A stretch of 64,000 nucleotides of DNA, taken from the NCBI RefSeq assembly GCF_001601575.1, contig NZ_LOHZ01000033.1:1-64000 (forward strand), written 5' to 3'. This stretch comes from Thermovenabulum gondwanense (GTDB lineage Bacteria > Bacillota > Thermosediminibacteria > Thermosediminibacterales > Thermosediminibacteraceae). The notes beneath the pieces are model-generated. The model did no database searches. It was not told the DNA's origin and was given only the letters and a program-made list of their open reading frames with translations. Made by a program: the position numbers and the translations under genes. Below are positions 44,362-53,857 of this stretch, piece by piece; positions within the stretch are counted from its first letter, which is position 1, and every line of letters begins with the position of its first letter.

Positions 44362-45231
44362 ATGATAAAAGTTGGATACCTTGGACCGGCAGGCAGTTTT
44401 TCGGAAGAAGCGGCAAATATATACATTGAAAAATCTGAGAAATATGAAAAAATTGAATATCCCAATATACAATCTCTGGTAGCCGATATAGGGATTAATA
44501 TAGATGAAGCGATTGTTCCCTTAGAGAATTCTATCGAAGGTTCGGTAAATATTACCATCGACTTGCTGATAAAGGAAAAAGATATAAAAATAAAGGGAGA
44601 AATAGTAATGCCCGTAAAACACTGCCTTTTTGCCAGGAAAATGTATCCTCTTGAAAATATAAAGATAGTTTACTCTCATCCTCAAGCCCTTTACCAGTGC
44701 AGGAAATTTTTATATAGTAGAATGCCGGGGGCAATGATCAAAGAGAGCGAGAGCACATCCCGGGCAGCAAAAAAAGTGCTTCAATCTAAAATTCCCTGCG
44801 CAGCCATAGGAAGCAGGAGGTTAGCTGAAATTTACAATCTCTTGATGCTGGCTGAGGACATTCAGGATTGTGCTGAAAACTACACAAGGTTTATCGTTCT
44901 TTCGAGAAATGATGAATCTGCCACGGGAAGCGATAAAACATCACTGGTGTTTTCCACGGAAAATAAACCGGGGAGGCTTTATAAAGTCCTCGGATTTTTC
45001 GCAGAAGAAAATATTAACCTTACAAAAATAGAGTCGAGGCCTTCAAAGAGGATTCTTGGAGAATATATCTTTTTTCTTGAAGTTGAAGGGCACAGAGAGG
45101 ACAAAATATTAAAGGAAGTTCTCGAAAAGGTGAAGAAAAACTCTACTTTTTATAAACTGCTCGGTTCATACCCGAAAGGAAAAGAATATTATCCCCCCTC
45201 GGGGGGAGAGCAAAAGGAGGTAAAGCCATGA
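44362..45231 (+). CDS. pheA: Prephenate dehydratase
   Basis: 289 residues. The dehydratase domain starts [19 protein letters not shown] and includes [17 protein letters not shown] and [11 protein letters not shown]; the C-terminal ACT domain (about 205-280) has the Phe-binding motif [18 protein letters not shown], so feedback inhibition by phenylalanine is expected. It is a stand-alone enzyme without chorismate mutase. ATG 44362 follows GAAGGGG; TTG 44344 upstream is unlikely. First gene of the operon and overlaps aroF by 4 bases. Confidence 0.96.
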   Translation: MIKVGYLGPAGSFSEEAANIYIEKSEKYEKIEYPNIQSLVADIGINIDEAIVPLENSIEGSVNITIDLLIKEKDIKIKGEIVMPVKHCLFARKMYPLENIKIVYSHPQALYQCRKFLYSRMPGAMIKESESTSRAAKKVLQSKIPCAAIGSRRLAEIYNLLMLAEDIQDCAENYTRFIVLSRNDESATGSDKTSLVFSTENKPGRLYKVLGFFAEENINLTKIESRPSKRILGEYIFFLEVEGHREDKILKEVLEKVKKNSTFYKLLGSYPKGKEYYPPSGGEQKEVKP

Positions 45232-46241
45232 TCATAGTGATGCAGAAAAATGCTACCGAAGAACAAATAAAAAAGGTTTGCGAGGTGGTTGAAAATGCCG
45301 GGCTCGGGGTTCATATTTCAAAAGGAACGGATGTCACGGTTATAGGCGTAATAGGCGACAGGAGAAAGCTGCAGGATAAACCTATCGAGCTTTTAGATGG
45401 AGTGGAAAAGACGGTGCCAATAATGGAACCGTATAAACTTGCCAGCAGAAGCTTTAAACCCGAATCCACGGTGGTAAAGGTAGGAGATGTGGAAATAGGA
45501 AGCAACAACTTTATTATAATTGCGGGCCCCTGTGCAGTAGAAAGCGAAGAACAGCTTATAGAAACGGCTCAAATTGTAAAAAAATGCGGGGCAAAAATCT
45601 TAAGGGGCGGTGCATATAAGCCCAGGACATCTCCTTACTCCTTTCAGGGCATCGGCGAAGAGGGATTAAAAATCCTTGCAAAAGCCAGGGAAATAACCGG
45701 GCTTCCGGTAGTAACGGAAGTGATGAGCACAGAGGCTGTGAAACTTGTATCCCACTACGCCGATATCCTTCAAATTGGAGCTCGCAACATGCAGAACTTC
45801 GAGCTTCTAAAAGAAGCGGGGAAAACAGGCAAGCCCGTTCTTTTAAAAAGAGGCATAGCTGCCACCATTGAAGAATGGCTTAATGCTGCCGAATACATCA
45901 TGAACGAGGGTAACTTTAATGTAATTTTATGCGAAAGGGGAATAAGAACTTACGAAACTATGACGAGAAATACCCTGGATATAAGCGCCGTGCCTATTAT
46001 AAAGCATATTAGCCATTTACCTATTATAGTTGATCCCAGCCACGGCACCGGCAGCTGGCGCTGGGTAGCCCCAATGAGCAGGGCGGCACTGGCTGCAGGA
46101 GCCGACGGGCTTATGATAGAAGTGCACCCCAACCCCAAAGAAGCCCTTTCGGATGGACCTCAATCGCTGAATCCCGAAAAATTTGAGCATTTATGCCGGG
46201 AATTAAAAACCTTTGCTCCTATTATGGGAAGGACGCTTTAA
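45228..46241 (+). CDS. aroF: 3-deoxy-7-phosphoheptulonate synthase (type I-beta, with ferredoxin-like domain)
   Basis: 337 residues. An N-terminal ferredoxin-like regulatory domain (about 1-70) precedes the KDO8P/DAHP barrel: [47 protein letters not shown] and [16 protein letters not shown]. It makes DAHP from erythrose-4-phosphate and PEP, the first step of the pathway. The extra domain binds aromatic amino acids in the Thermotoga relative. Ribosome site AAAGGAGGT. Confidence 0.96.
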   Translation: MIIVMQKNATEEQIKKVCEVVENAGLGVHISKGTDVTVIGVIGDRRKLQDKPIELLDGVEKTVPIMEPYKLASRSFKPESTVVKVGDVEIGSNNFIIIAGPCAVESEEQLIETAQIVKKCGAKILRGGAYKPRTSPYSFQGIGEEGLKILAKAREITGLPVVTEVMSTEAVKLVSHYADILQIGARNMQNFELLKEAGKTGKPVLLKRGIAATIEEWLNAAEYIMNEGNFNVILCERGIRTYETMTRNTLDISAVPIIKHISHLPIIVDPSHGTGSWRWVAPMSRAALAAGADGLMIEVHPNPKEALSDGPQSLNPEKFEHLCRELKTFAPIMGRTL

Positions 46242-46242
46242 T

Positions 46243-47130
46243 ATGAGCGTAAAGGAAATAGCTGTAGCAGGATTGGGCTTAATAGGGGGGTCCATCGCAA
46301 AGGCTTTTAAATTACTGGGTTATGATGTAATAGGTGTGGATAGGGCTGATGAGACATTACAACAGGCCTTAAAAGACAATGTTATCTCTAAGGACAGTTT
46401 TAATATAAACACCGGTGATGAAAAGCTCTTTGAAGCGTTAAGGAGAGCCGATGCGGTGTTCGTATGCACACCGGTTTTCAGAATAGTTTCCACAATAGAA
46501 AAAATCCAGCCTTTTTTAAAAGAGGGCTGTATAATTACTGACACGGGGAGCACAAAAAGGCAAATAGTGAAATCGGCTCAAAAGGTAGTAAAAGAGAAAA
46601 TTTATTTTATCGGAGGGCATCCCATGGCGGGTTCCCACGAAAGCGGGTATGGAGGTAGCAACGAAAATTTATTCAAAGGATGTGCCTGGATATTGACTCC
46701 TAATAACGATACACCGGATAAAATCCTGGAAGAATTAATATCCCTCATTAAAGCGCTGGGGGCTACGGTATATATTCTTTCACCCCTGGAACACGATAAA
46801 GTAGTTGCAGCGGTGAGCCATCTTCCCCAGGTAGTTGCTACCTGCCTGGGGAACACCTTGAGCGAAGTAAACGAAAACGGTAAAATTCTTAAATTCGCCG
46901 GAAGGGGATTGAAGGATACCACGAGAATTGCCCGCTCATCGCCGGAAATATGGGTGGATATATTGCTCAGTAACCGGGATGAATTAATCAACTTAATTTC
47001 GATTTTTATTGACAAACTGGAACATATAAGAAATTATTTAGAAAAAGAAGACGATAAAAGGATTAAAAACTTTCTTTTTAAAGCCCGGGAATATCTAAAA
47101 AGGGGTGAACAGGGTGGATGTGCTGATTGA
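46243..47130 (+). CDS. tyrA: Prephenate dehydrogenase
   Basis: 295 residues. The NAD Rossmann motif is AVAGLGLIGGSIAKAFKLLG; GGHPMAGSHESGYGG holds catalytic and substrate-binding residues, and SHLPQVVATCLGNTL follows. It converts prephenate to 4-hydroxyphenylpyruvate on the tyrosine branch. No ACT domain follows. ATG 46243 follows GGGAAGGA inside the end of aroF. It overlaps aroA by 17-26 bases. Confidence 0.95.
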   Translation: MSVKEIAVAGLGLIGGSIAKAFKLLGYDVIGVDRADETLQQALKDNVISKDSFNINTGDEKLFEALRRADAVFVCTPVFRIVSTIEKIQPFLKEGCIITDTGSTKRQIVKSAQKVVKEKIYFIGGHPMAGSHESGYGGSNENLFKGCAWILTPNNDTPDKILEELISLIKALGATVYILSPLEHDKVVAAVSHLPQVVATCLGNTLSEVNENGKILKFAGRGLKDTTRIARSSPEIWVDILLSNRDELINLISIFIDKLEHIRNYLEKEDDKRIKNFLFKAREYLKRGEQGGCAD

Positions 47131-48424
47131 AGGGAAAAAAGTAATAAAAGGGACAATTACCCCTCCTCCGGATAAATCTATTTCCCACAGAGGCGTGATT
47201 CTGGGGGCTATTTCCGAAGGAATTACGAGGATAGAAAGGTTTTTGCCCGCCGAAGACTGTATAAGGACGGTAGATTGTTTCAGGAAAATGGGCGTTGATA
47301 TAAAATTTGTCAATGAAACGACTTTGATAATAAAGGGTGCAGGGCTAAAAGGGCTGAAAAAACCGGAAACTATTTTGGATGCCGGGAACTCGGGGACCAC
47401 CATGAGGCTCCTTTCAGGGATTTTAGCCGGACAGGATTTTGAAGCGATTATTACAGGGGATGAATCCTTAAAGAAAAGGCCCATGGAAAGGGTGGCATTA
47501 CCCCTTCGACAAATGGGAGCTAAGGTAGAATGCACTGTAGACGGTAAGTTTGCGCCGCTTAAAATACGGGGTGGCCGGCTTAAAGGGATAAGTTATGAAA
47601 TGCCGGTGGCCAGCGCCCAGGTAAAATCGGCGGTATTGCTGGCAGGTTTATACGCCGAAGGAGAAACCACCGTCGTAGAAAAACATAAAACCCGGGACCA
47701 TACGGAAAGGATGCTTTTGTACTTTGGTGGAAACATTACTGTTAAAGGTAATCAAGTTACGGTAGCACCGGTAGAAAAACTTACCGGAAACGATTTAGTG
47801 GTGCCCGGTGATATATCTTCTGCAGCCTTTTTTCTGGTGGCTGCGGCTATAAACGAAGGCTCAAAGCTTTTAATAAGGGATGTGGGGCTGAACCCTACGC
47901 GGACAGGTATAATCGATGTGCTTTTAAATATGGGATGCAGCCTTAAAGTATTAAATGAAAGGGAACTAAACGGCGAAAAAATTGCCGATATATTAATTGA
48001 AGGCGGAGGTTTGAAGGGCACCCGGGTGGAAGGCGATATTATCCCGAGACTTATCGATGAAATACCTGTCATTGCGGTGGCTGCCTGCTTTGCAGAAGGG
48101 GAAACGGTTATAAAAAATGCATCGGAGCTTCGGGTAAAGGAAAGTGACAGGATAAAAGCTATTGTTGAAAACCTAAGGCGTTTTGGGGCAAAAATCGAAG
48201 AACTGGAAGACGGCATGGTAATTGAGGGTAACAAAAACCTTAAACCCGCCGAAGTGGAAAGCTTTAAAGACCACCGAATAGCCATGGCTATGGCGGTCGC
48301 GGCAATTTCGATAAAAGGCATATCGAAGATAAAGAATGCCGACTGCGTAAAAATATCCTTTCCGGGTTTTTTTGATATACTCAATAATGTGGTAAAAGGG
48401 GGCGACGCGGATGGGCAATTTTGA
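47114..48424 (+). CDS. aroA: 5-enolpyruvylshikimate-3-phosphate synthase
   Basis: About 436 residues, full length. Family motifs: PPPDKSISHRGVILGA (about 13-28), LDAGNSGTTMRLLSGIL, MPVASAQVKSAVLLAGL, GDISSAAFFLVAAA and RVKESDRIKAIVENL. It joins PEP to shikimate-3-phosphate. Start is probably GTG 47114, seven bases after AGGGGTG; GTG 47105 lies inside that site. The frame on the opposite strand is long but is a shadow. Confidence 0.97.
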   Translation: MDVLIEGKKVIKGTITPPPDKSISHRGVILGAISEGITRIERFLPAEDCIRTVDCFRKMGVDIKFVNETTLIIKGAGLKGLKKPETILDAGNSGTTMRLLSGILAGQDFEAIITGDESLKKRPMERVALPLRQMGAKVECTVDGKFAPLKIRGGRLKGISYEMPVASAQVKSAVLLAGLYAEGETTVVEKHKTRDHTERMLLYFGGNITVKGNQVTVAPVEKLTGNDLVVPGDISSAAFFLVAAAINEGSKLLIRDVGLNPTRTGIIDVLLNMGCSLKVLNERELNGEKIADILIEGGGLKGTRVEGDIIPRLIDEIPVIAVAACFAEGETVIKNASELRVKESDRIKAIVENLRRFGAKIEELEDGMVIEGNKNLKPAEVESFKDHRIAMAMAVAAISIKGISKIKNADCVKISFPGFFDILNNVVKGGDADGQF

Positions 48425-49295
48425 TATAAAAAACCTCCCCGAACTTGCGGTAATTGGGTGGCCGCTTTTGAAAACTTTTTCTCCTCCAATGCAAAATGCA
48501 GCGTTGAAGGAATTGCAGATACCCTGGAGGTACGAACCCATCCCGGTGCCGCAGGAAGAATTAAAGGAATTTTTTCATTTGGCTTCTCAAAAAATGGTAG
48601 GGTTTAACGTCACCATGCCCCATAAAGGCGATGCATATAAATTTTGCGATACCGTTGATGATTTTGCTCAAAAGAGTTTATCAGTAAATACAGTGGTATT
48701 TGAAAGAAAGGATGGTAAAACCCTTATAAAAGGTTACAACACCGATGCCCCGGGGCTTTTAAAATCCCTTTCGAAAAGAGCAAAAGAAGATTTTAAATCC
48801 GATGTAGCCGTTATATTCGGTGCAGGGGGAGCTGCCGCCGGATGTGCTGCAGCCCTCGCTTTTTCGGGAACGACAAGAATAGCATTGGTAAACCGCAATG
48901 TAGAAAAAGCAAAAAATATGGCCGACAATTTAAAAACCAAATTTGATGGGGTAGAATTTTTAGCCCTTGGTGTTGAAGAAAAAGAAAAAATTTCCGAAAC
49001 CCTGAAGGATTCACAACTTATAGTCAGCTGTATTCCAGAAAAAGGAGCTTACTTATATGAGGAGTTTCTCCAAACAACAGGAAAAACGGGAAAAATATAC
49101 TGCGATTTGAGCTATGGGGAAAATCCCGGAAGGTTATTTAAAAAAGCTGCTAAGGAAGGTTTTATAACGGTGAGCGGACTTGAAGTGCTTCTCTGGCAGG
49201 GAGTTTTTGCCTTTGAAATATTTACGGGTAAAAAGGCACCTGCTGATGTCATGAGAAAAGCACTGGAAAGCATAGCGGGAAGCTGGTGGTTTTAA
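48411..49295 (+). CDS. aroE: Shikimate dehydrogenase
   Basis: 294 residues. N-terminal substrate part with LAVIGWPLLKTFSPPMQNAA and GFNVTMPHKGDAYKF (catalytic Lys); NADP-binding fold with VIFGAGGAAAGCAAALA and NRNVEKAKN; and GLEVLLWQGVFAFEIFTG near the end. Reduces 3-dehydroshikimate to shikimate. Start ATG overlaps aroA; the stop overlaps aroC as TAATG. Confidence 0.96.
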   Translation: MGNFDIKNLPELAVIGWPLLKTFSPPMQNAALKELQIPWRYEPIPVPQEELKEFFHLASQKMVGFNVTMPHKGDAYKFCDTVDDFAQKSLSVNTVVFERKDGKTLIKGYNTDAPGLLKSLSKRAKEDFKSDVAVIFGAGGAAAGCAAALAFSGTTRIALVNRNVEKAKNMADNLKTKFDGVEFLALGVEEKEKISETLKDSQLIVSCIPEKGAYLYEEFLQTTGKTGKIYCDLSYGENPGRLFKKAAKEGFITVSGLEVLLWQGVFAFEIFTGKKAPADVMRKALESIAGSWWF

Positions 49296-50383
49296 TGCTG
49301 AGATTTTTAACGGCCGGAGAGTCCCACGGTAAAGGATTGGTGGCTATTCTGGAAGGCATGCCCGCCGGAATTGATGTGTATGAAAAAGAGCTTTTATCGG
49401 AGCTTTCCAGGAGAAGAAAGGGTTACGGAAGGGGCAAAAGGGCAAATATAGAGGACGACGAGTTTGAAATAATATCGGGGGTTTCAAACGGTAAAACAAC
49501 GGGTGCTCCTATTGCCGTGGTATTGAAAAATAAAGATTACGAAAACTGGAAGGGAAAATACGTGCCCATATTTTCACCCCGCCCCGGTCATGCGGATTAT
49601 CCCGGAGCTTTAAAATACGGGTTCAAAGACGCAAGACCCGTAGCCGAAAGGGCAAGCGCCAGGGAGACTGCAGCGAGGGTTGCCTGCGGGTATTTTGCAA
49701 AAAAACTCTTAGAAAAAGCCGGGGTAAGGGTGGTAAGCTGGGTTATCAGCATCGGAGAAATTTTTGCAAATCTTCCTTCCGAAGAAGAAAGGATGAAAGA
49801 CGAAAAGACCGCTTTTTACCTTTTTGAACTTGCGGAGAAGTCCGAGGTGAGGTGTCCAGACCTTACAGCTTCTCAAAAAATGAAGGAAATAATAGATGAA
49901 GCAAGAGAAAAAGGTGATACCCTGGGCGGGGTTTTTGAAGTGGCTGCGGTAAATGCGCCCGCAGGGCTCGGCAGTTTCGTCCACTGGGATAGAAGGCTGG
50001 ATGCAAGGCTTTCGACGGCGGTTATGAGCATCCCGGGGATAAAGGGAGTGGAAATAGGCCTTGGATTTAAGGTGGCAAACCTTTTTGGAAGTAAAGCCCA
50101 AGATATAATAGGCGGCGAAAAAAGGCTGACGAATAATGCGGGGGGAATAGAAGGCGGAATGAGCAACGGCGAAATGATTTTTTTAAGGGCTGCCATGAAG
50201 CCAATACCCACCCTTCAAAACCCTCTGCCGTCGGTAGATTTAAGGACTATGGAAAAAACCTTGGCTCACGCAGAAAGGTCCGATGTATGCGCGGTAGGCT
50301 CCGCTGCTGTGGTGGCCGAATCCATGGTAGCCCTGGTTTTGGCCGATGCTCTGCTGGAAGAGAGGGGAGGCAGTCGATGGTAG
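49295..50383 (+). CDS. aroC: Chorismate synthase
   Basis: 362 residues. Signatures: LTAGESHGKGLVAILEGMPAG at the N-terminus, RPGHADYPGALKYGF, RASARETAARVACGYFAK, and GGIEGGMSNGEMIFLRAAMKP. It uses reduced FMN to make chorismate from EPSP. ATG 49295 shares a base with the aroE stop (TAATG). The end overlaps aroKB by 7 bases. Confidence 0.97.
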   Translation: MLRFLTAGESHGKGLVAILEGMPAGIDVYEKELLSELSRRRKGYGRGKRANIEDDEFEIISGVSNGKTTGAPIAVVLKNKDYENWKGKYVPIFSPRPGHADYPGALKYGFKDARPVAERASARETAARVACGYFAKKLLEKAGVRVVSWVISIGEIFANLPSEEERMKDEKTAFYLFELAEKSEVRCPDLTASQKMKEIIDEAREKGDTLGGVFEVAAVNAPAGLGSFVHWDRRLDARLSTAVMSIPGIKGVEIGLGFKVANLFGSKAQDIIGGEKRLTNNAGGIEGGMSNGEMIFLRAAMKPIPTLQNPLPSVDLRTMEKTLAHAERSDVCAVGSAAVVAESMVALVLADALLEERGGSRW

Positions 50384-52029
50384 AAAAAAACATAATTTTA
50401 AGTGGCCTTTCGGGAAGTGGGAAAACTACCGTAGGTAAGATTATAGCAAAAAAGCTAAAAAGGCCTTTTTTAGACCTGGATATATTAATTGAAGAAACCG
50501 AAAGGATGACCATTCCGGAGATATTTCAAAAATTTGGTGAAGAAAAATTCAGGGAAATAGAATCCAAGCTCACAATAAAAGTCGCGGAACTCAGGAATTC
50601 GGTTATCGCGCTGGGAGGGGGGACGCTGATGCGGCCTCAAAATAGAGAAAGTTTAAAGAAAAACGGTAACGTAGTGTTTTTAAATCCTCCTTTGGATACC
50701 CTGTTAAAGCGCCTGCAGGGAGATGACACGAGGCCCCTTTTAAAAGCCGAAGATATTAAAGAGAAAAAGGAAAAATTAAAAAAGCTATACGAGGAAAGGA
50801 TAAATACCTATCTTAAAAGTGCTGATTTGGTAGTAGAAGGGGATGAAAATCCAGAAAGAACTGCTGATAAAATACTTGAAAAACTTTTTTTGCAGGCAAA
50901 GGAAGAACATGATTTTTCAATTATTGATAAGATTATTGTAAAAACCGAATCCAAAAATTACGAGGTAGTTGTGGGATATAAAATTTTAAATAAAGTGTTA
51001 ACAGATTATATAAAGAGAAATAATTTTTCCAGTATTGTGATAGTAACAAGCCCGTTAATAAATCAGCTTTTCGGTGTTCCTTTGAAGGAGGTCTTTATAG
51101 AAAAAGGAATTGATATAAAAACCGTTTTTATAGAAGATGTGGAAGAAAAAAAGGATATAAGTACCCTTTCAAAAATATACGATGAATTTATAAAGCTCGG
51201 GGTTGATAGAAAGTCTTTGATAATTGCCCTGGGAGGCGGAATAACCGGCGATGTAGCAGGTTTTGCCGCAGCCACTTATATGCGAGGGATAAAGTGGGTA
51301 TATGTTCCCACTACCCTTTTGGCTCAGGTGGACGCCAGTGTTGGCGGCAAAGTGGCGGTAAACTACAGAGAAGGGAAAAACCTCATAGGGGCGTTTTACC
51401 AGCCGGACTTGGTGATTACCGATATAAGCCATATTTTTACCCTCCCCGATAAAATTTTCAGCGACGGAATGGCGGAGGTAATAAAAACGGCTATTTTACA
51501 GGGAGGGCTTTTTAAAAACATAGAAGAAAATGCTATAAAAATAAAGGAAAGAGCCCCTGATACCCTTTTCAATATCGTTTATGAATGTATTAAGTTCAAA
51601 AAAGAAATAGTAAAAAAAGATGAGAGGGATGAAGACAAGAGGATGGTATTAAACCTTGGCCACACCTTCGGGCACGCATTGGAAGCGGCCTCGGGATATA
51701 AAATTAGCCACGGGCAGGCGGTATCAATTGGTACCGTAATGGCCTTTAAGCTTTCCCTTTTATTGGGCAATAACATTCAAAAGGAGCTTGAAAGGGTTAA
51801 GAAACTCTTATCCTTTTTTGACCTGCCGGTATCAGTAAAGGAGCTGCCCTATAAAATAGAGGAAGAAGAAATTTTAAACTTTCTTTTAAAGGATAAAAAA
51901 GCTGTAGCGGGAAGGCCAAGATTTATAGTTCCTTACGACATTGGAGATGTAAGGGTTGTCGAAAAGCTTCCGGGAGATCTGAAAATCCTGTTGAAAAATG
52001 CAATGGATGAAAAAGGAGGGAAAAACTGA
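50377..52029 (+). CDS. aroKB: Bifunctional shikimate kinase / 3-dehydroquinate synthase
   Basis: 550 residues, a fusion. Residues ~1-170 are shikimate kinase: P-loop LSGLSGSGKTTVGKIIA, FLDLDILIEE, and VIALGGGTLMRP. Residues ~190-550 are dehydroquinate synthase: LGGGITGDVAGFAAATYMRG, VPTTLLAQVDASVGGKVAVN, and metal ligands in LNLGHTFGHALEAASGY and ISHGQAVSIG. Both halves look intact. It does steps 2 and 5 of the pathway. ATG 50377 follows GGGGAGG. The fusion is known in a few thermophiles, such as Thermotoga. Confidence 0.95.
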   Translation: MVEKNIILSGLSGSGKTTVGKIIAKKLKRPFLDLDILIEETERMTIPEIFQKFGEEKFREIESKLTIKVAELRNSVIALGGGTLMRPQNRESLKKNGNVVFLNPPLDTLLKRLQGDDTRPLLKAEDIKEKKEKLKKLYEERINTYLKSADLVVEGDENPERTADKILEKLFLQAKEEHDFSIIDKIIVKTESKNYEVVVGYKILNKVLTDYIKRNNFSSIVIVTSPLINQLFGVPLKEVFIEKGIDIKTVFIEDVEEKKDISTLSKIYDEFIKLGVDRKSLIIALGGGITGDVAGFAAATYMRGIKWVYVPTTLLAQVDASVGGKVAVNYREGKNLIGAFYQPDLVITDISHIFTLPDKIFSDGMAEVIKTAILQGGLFKNIEENAIKIKERAPDTLFNIVYECIKFKKEIVKKDERDEDKRMVLNLGHTFGHALEAASGYKISHGQAVSIGTVMAFKLSLLLGNNIQKELERVKKLLSFFDLPVSVKELPYKIEEEEILNFLLKDKKAVAGRPRFIVPYDIGDVRVVEKLPGDLKILLKNAMDEKGGKN

Positions 52030-52478
52030 TGAAAATCCTGGTGATTCACGGGCCAAACCTTAATTTGCTGGGAACAAGGGAACCCCATATATATGGCATG
52101 ACAACCCTCGAGGAAATTAACAAAATGATAATGAAAAAAGCCAGGGAATTGGATGTGGAAGTCCGCATAGTGCAGTATAACTCCGAAGGGGATATTATAG
52201 ATGAGATTCAAAGCGCAAAGGAATGGGCTTGCGGCATAGTGATAAACGCCGGTGCATACACTCACTACAGCATCGCCATAAGGGACGCCCTGTGTTCAGC
52301 AGATCTTCCTGCGGTGGAGGTGCATGTATCGAATACCTTCTCCCGGGAAAAATTCAGGCATAAATCGGTAATAAGCCCTGTGGTAAACGGCGTCATCGTA
52401 GGGCTCGGGCCTTACGGTTATCTGTATGCCCTGGATTATTTAGTAAACAATGCAAGGGTAAATACAGCAAAAACATAA
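52029..52478 (+). CDS. aroQ: 3-dehydroquinate dehydratase, type II
   Basis: 149 residues. Typical start ILVIHGPNLNLLGTREPHIYG with the catalytic Tyr, then IVINAGAYTHYSIAIRDAL and VEVHVSNTFSREKFRHKS. It removes water from 3-dehydroquinate. ATG 52029 overlaps the aroKB stop (TGATG). Last gene of the operon; no clear terminator before the convergent MFS gene. Confidence 0.97.
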   Translation: MKILVIHGPNLNLLGTREPHIYGMTTLEEINKMIMKKARELDVEVRIVQYNSEGDIIDEIQSAKEWACGIVINAGAYTHYSIAIRDALCSADLPAVEVHVSNTFSREKFRHKSVISPVVNGVIVGLGPYGYLYALDYLVNNARVNTAKT

Positions 52479-52485
52479 AAAAAGG

Positions 52486-53676
52486 TTAAGCCTCATCTTC
52501 GACAAAAAATATTAAAAGTCCTCCTAAAATAGACATTGCGGCGGCTACATAATACGCCGATACCAGCGAACCTGTTATATCCTTTAAATACCCGGTGATA
52601 ATTGGAGCAACCACAGCCGACATCATACCTATAAAATTAAAAATTCCCATGGCAGTACCCATCGCATCTTTATCAATGGCTGCTGCATGATTGCCTGCCC
52701 AGGCTACCGCGATGGGGTCCCAGGAGGACTTACCCACAATTCCGTAAGCCACCAGGCATAGTATTATAGAAAAAGCAGAACGGGCATAAGTCATTAAGAA
52801 TATTGTAAAAGCTCCTAATGGAAATAGCATTAGGGCTATTTTTTTTCGCCCAAATTTGTCCGAAATCCTTCCAATAAAAAGACTTGGTAGGACAGCACTT
52901 ATTCCAACTATGGCGACAAAAAGGCCTGCAAGTTGCATGCTGATTCCCCGTTCTTCTTGGAAGAAGGTGGCACCCCAGGTAACTGCAGTCCAGTATTCAT
53001 ACAGGGCACAGAACTGGGCGAGAGTAATAAACAAAAAGTTTTTATTTTTTAATATTTTAATAAGGGGAAAAGATTTAAGACTATCTTTGCTGATTTTATC
53101 CGCATTAGGCAGGATTTTTGTAAAAACAAGGGCTGTTAAGATTGTAAATAATCCTAATGCCGTAAAGATTCCAGAATAGCTTTTGAATTTTAAATATAAA
53201 GGGCCGCTTATAGCAAGGCCTATTACAAGTCCCAAGGACATTCCAAGGTTTATTATAGCTGCAGATATACCCCAATTTTTAGAATCCGTGGCATTCATCA
53301 TTATGCCGTAAGCGCAGGGGTAAAAAGCCCCCGCTCCAAGACCGTGTAAAGCGGTAAAAAGCAGTAATAGAAAGTAACTTCGGGCAAACAATCCAAAACT
53401 CAGTAAACCGGTTCCCGCTATTAAAAAAGTGATTATTAATAGCTTCTTTTTTCCTATTTTATCTGCCAGCATACCTGCGGGAATTTGCATTGCCACGTAT
53501 ACCAAAAAGTAACTTCCAGTAATGGTACCCAGTAAAGTGCTGCTGAGATTAAAATCTTTTCCAATAACCGAAAGAAGCGGATAAAGTGATGTCCTGTCTG
53601 CGTATATTAACGTCCATCCCAAGCATAAGGCTATTAATATTAATAATGAGCTTTTATTCGTTTCAGTATTATTCAT
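52486..53676 (-). CDS. MFS transporter
   Basis: 396 residues, about 12 membrane helices. Typical major-facilitator motifs: GMLADKIGKKKLLIITFL between helices 2 and 3 and the matching GRISDKFGRKKIALMLFP between 8 and 9. It resembles the anion/sugar-acid or oxalate-formate type of permease by general look, but the substrate cannot be told. Ribosome site GGGGTG. It is divergent from nhaC-type gene at 53858. Confidence 0.88.
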   Translation of the reverse strand: MNNTETNKSSLLILIALCLGWTLIYADRTSLYPLLSVIGKDFNLSSTLLGTITGSYFLVYVAMQIPAGMLADKIGKKKLLIITFLIAGTGLLSFGLFARSYFLLLLFTALHGLGAGAFYPCAYGIMMNATDSKNWGISAAIINLGMSLGLVIGLAISGPLYLKFKSYSGIFTALGLFTILTALVFTKILPNADKISKDSLKSFPLIKILKNKNFLFITLAQFCALYEYWTAVTWGATFFQEERGISMQLAGLFVAIVGISAVLPSLFIGRISDKFGRKKIALMLFPLGAFTIFLMTYARSAFSIILCLVAYGIVGKSSWDPIAVAWAGNHAAAIDKDAMGTAMGIFNFIGMMSAVVAPIITGYLKDITGSLVSAYYVAAAMSILGGLLIFFVEDEA

Positions 53677-53750
53677 TAAATTTTCACCCCGATATATTAT
53701 ACAAAAATATTATATCGAAAATTGGAAAAAAATTATATACACGGCGCAAT

Positions 53751-53764
53751 ATTTCCCGGGAAAT
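53751..53764. promoter_or_regulatory. 14-bp palindrome in divergent intergenic region
   Basis: ATTTCCCGGGAAAT is a perfect palindrome between the MFS gene and the nhaC-type gene, a possible operator for either. No regulator gene is adjacent. Confidence 0.35.
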
Positions 53765-53857
53765 TTGAAATAATTTGCAATAATTTGGAAGATGGAATAA
53801 TACTGATTTTAATAGCATAGTTTTTAATTAAAGATTTTAGATTAGAGGGGGATAAAA

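Noticed and set aside
47752-48489. Long open frame of 245 codons on the minus strand
   Set aside because: It lies wholly inside aroA and aroE on the other strand, has no ribosome site or recognisable motif, and the plus-strand genes are certain.
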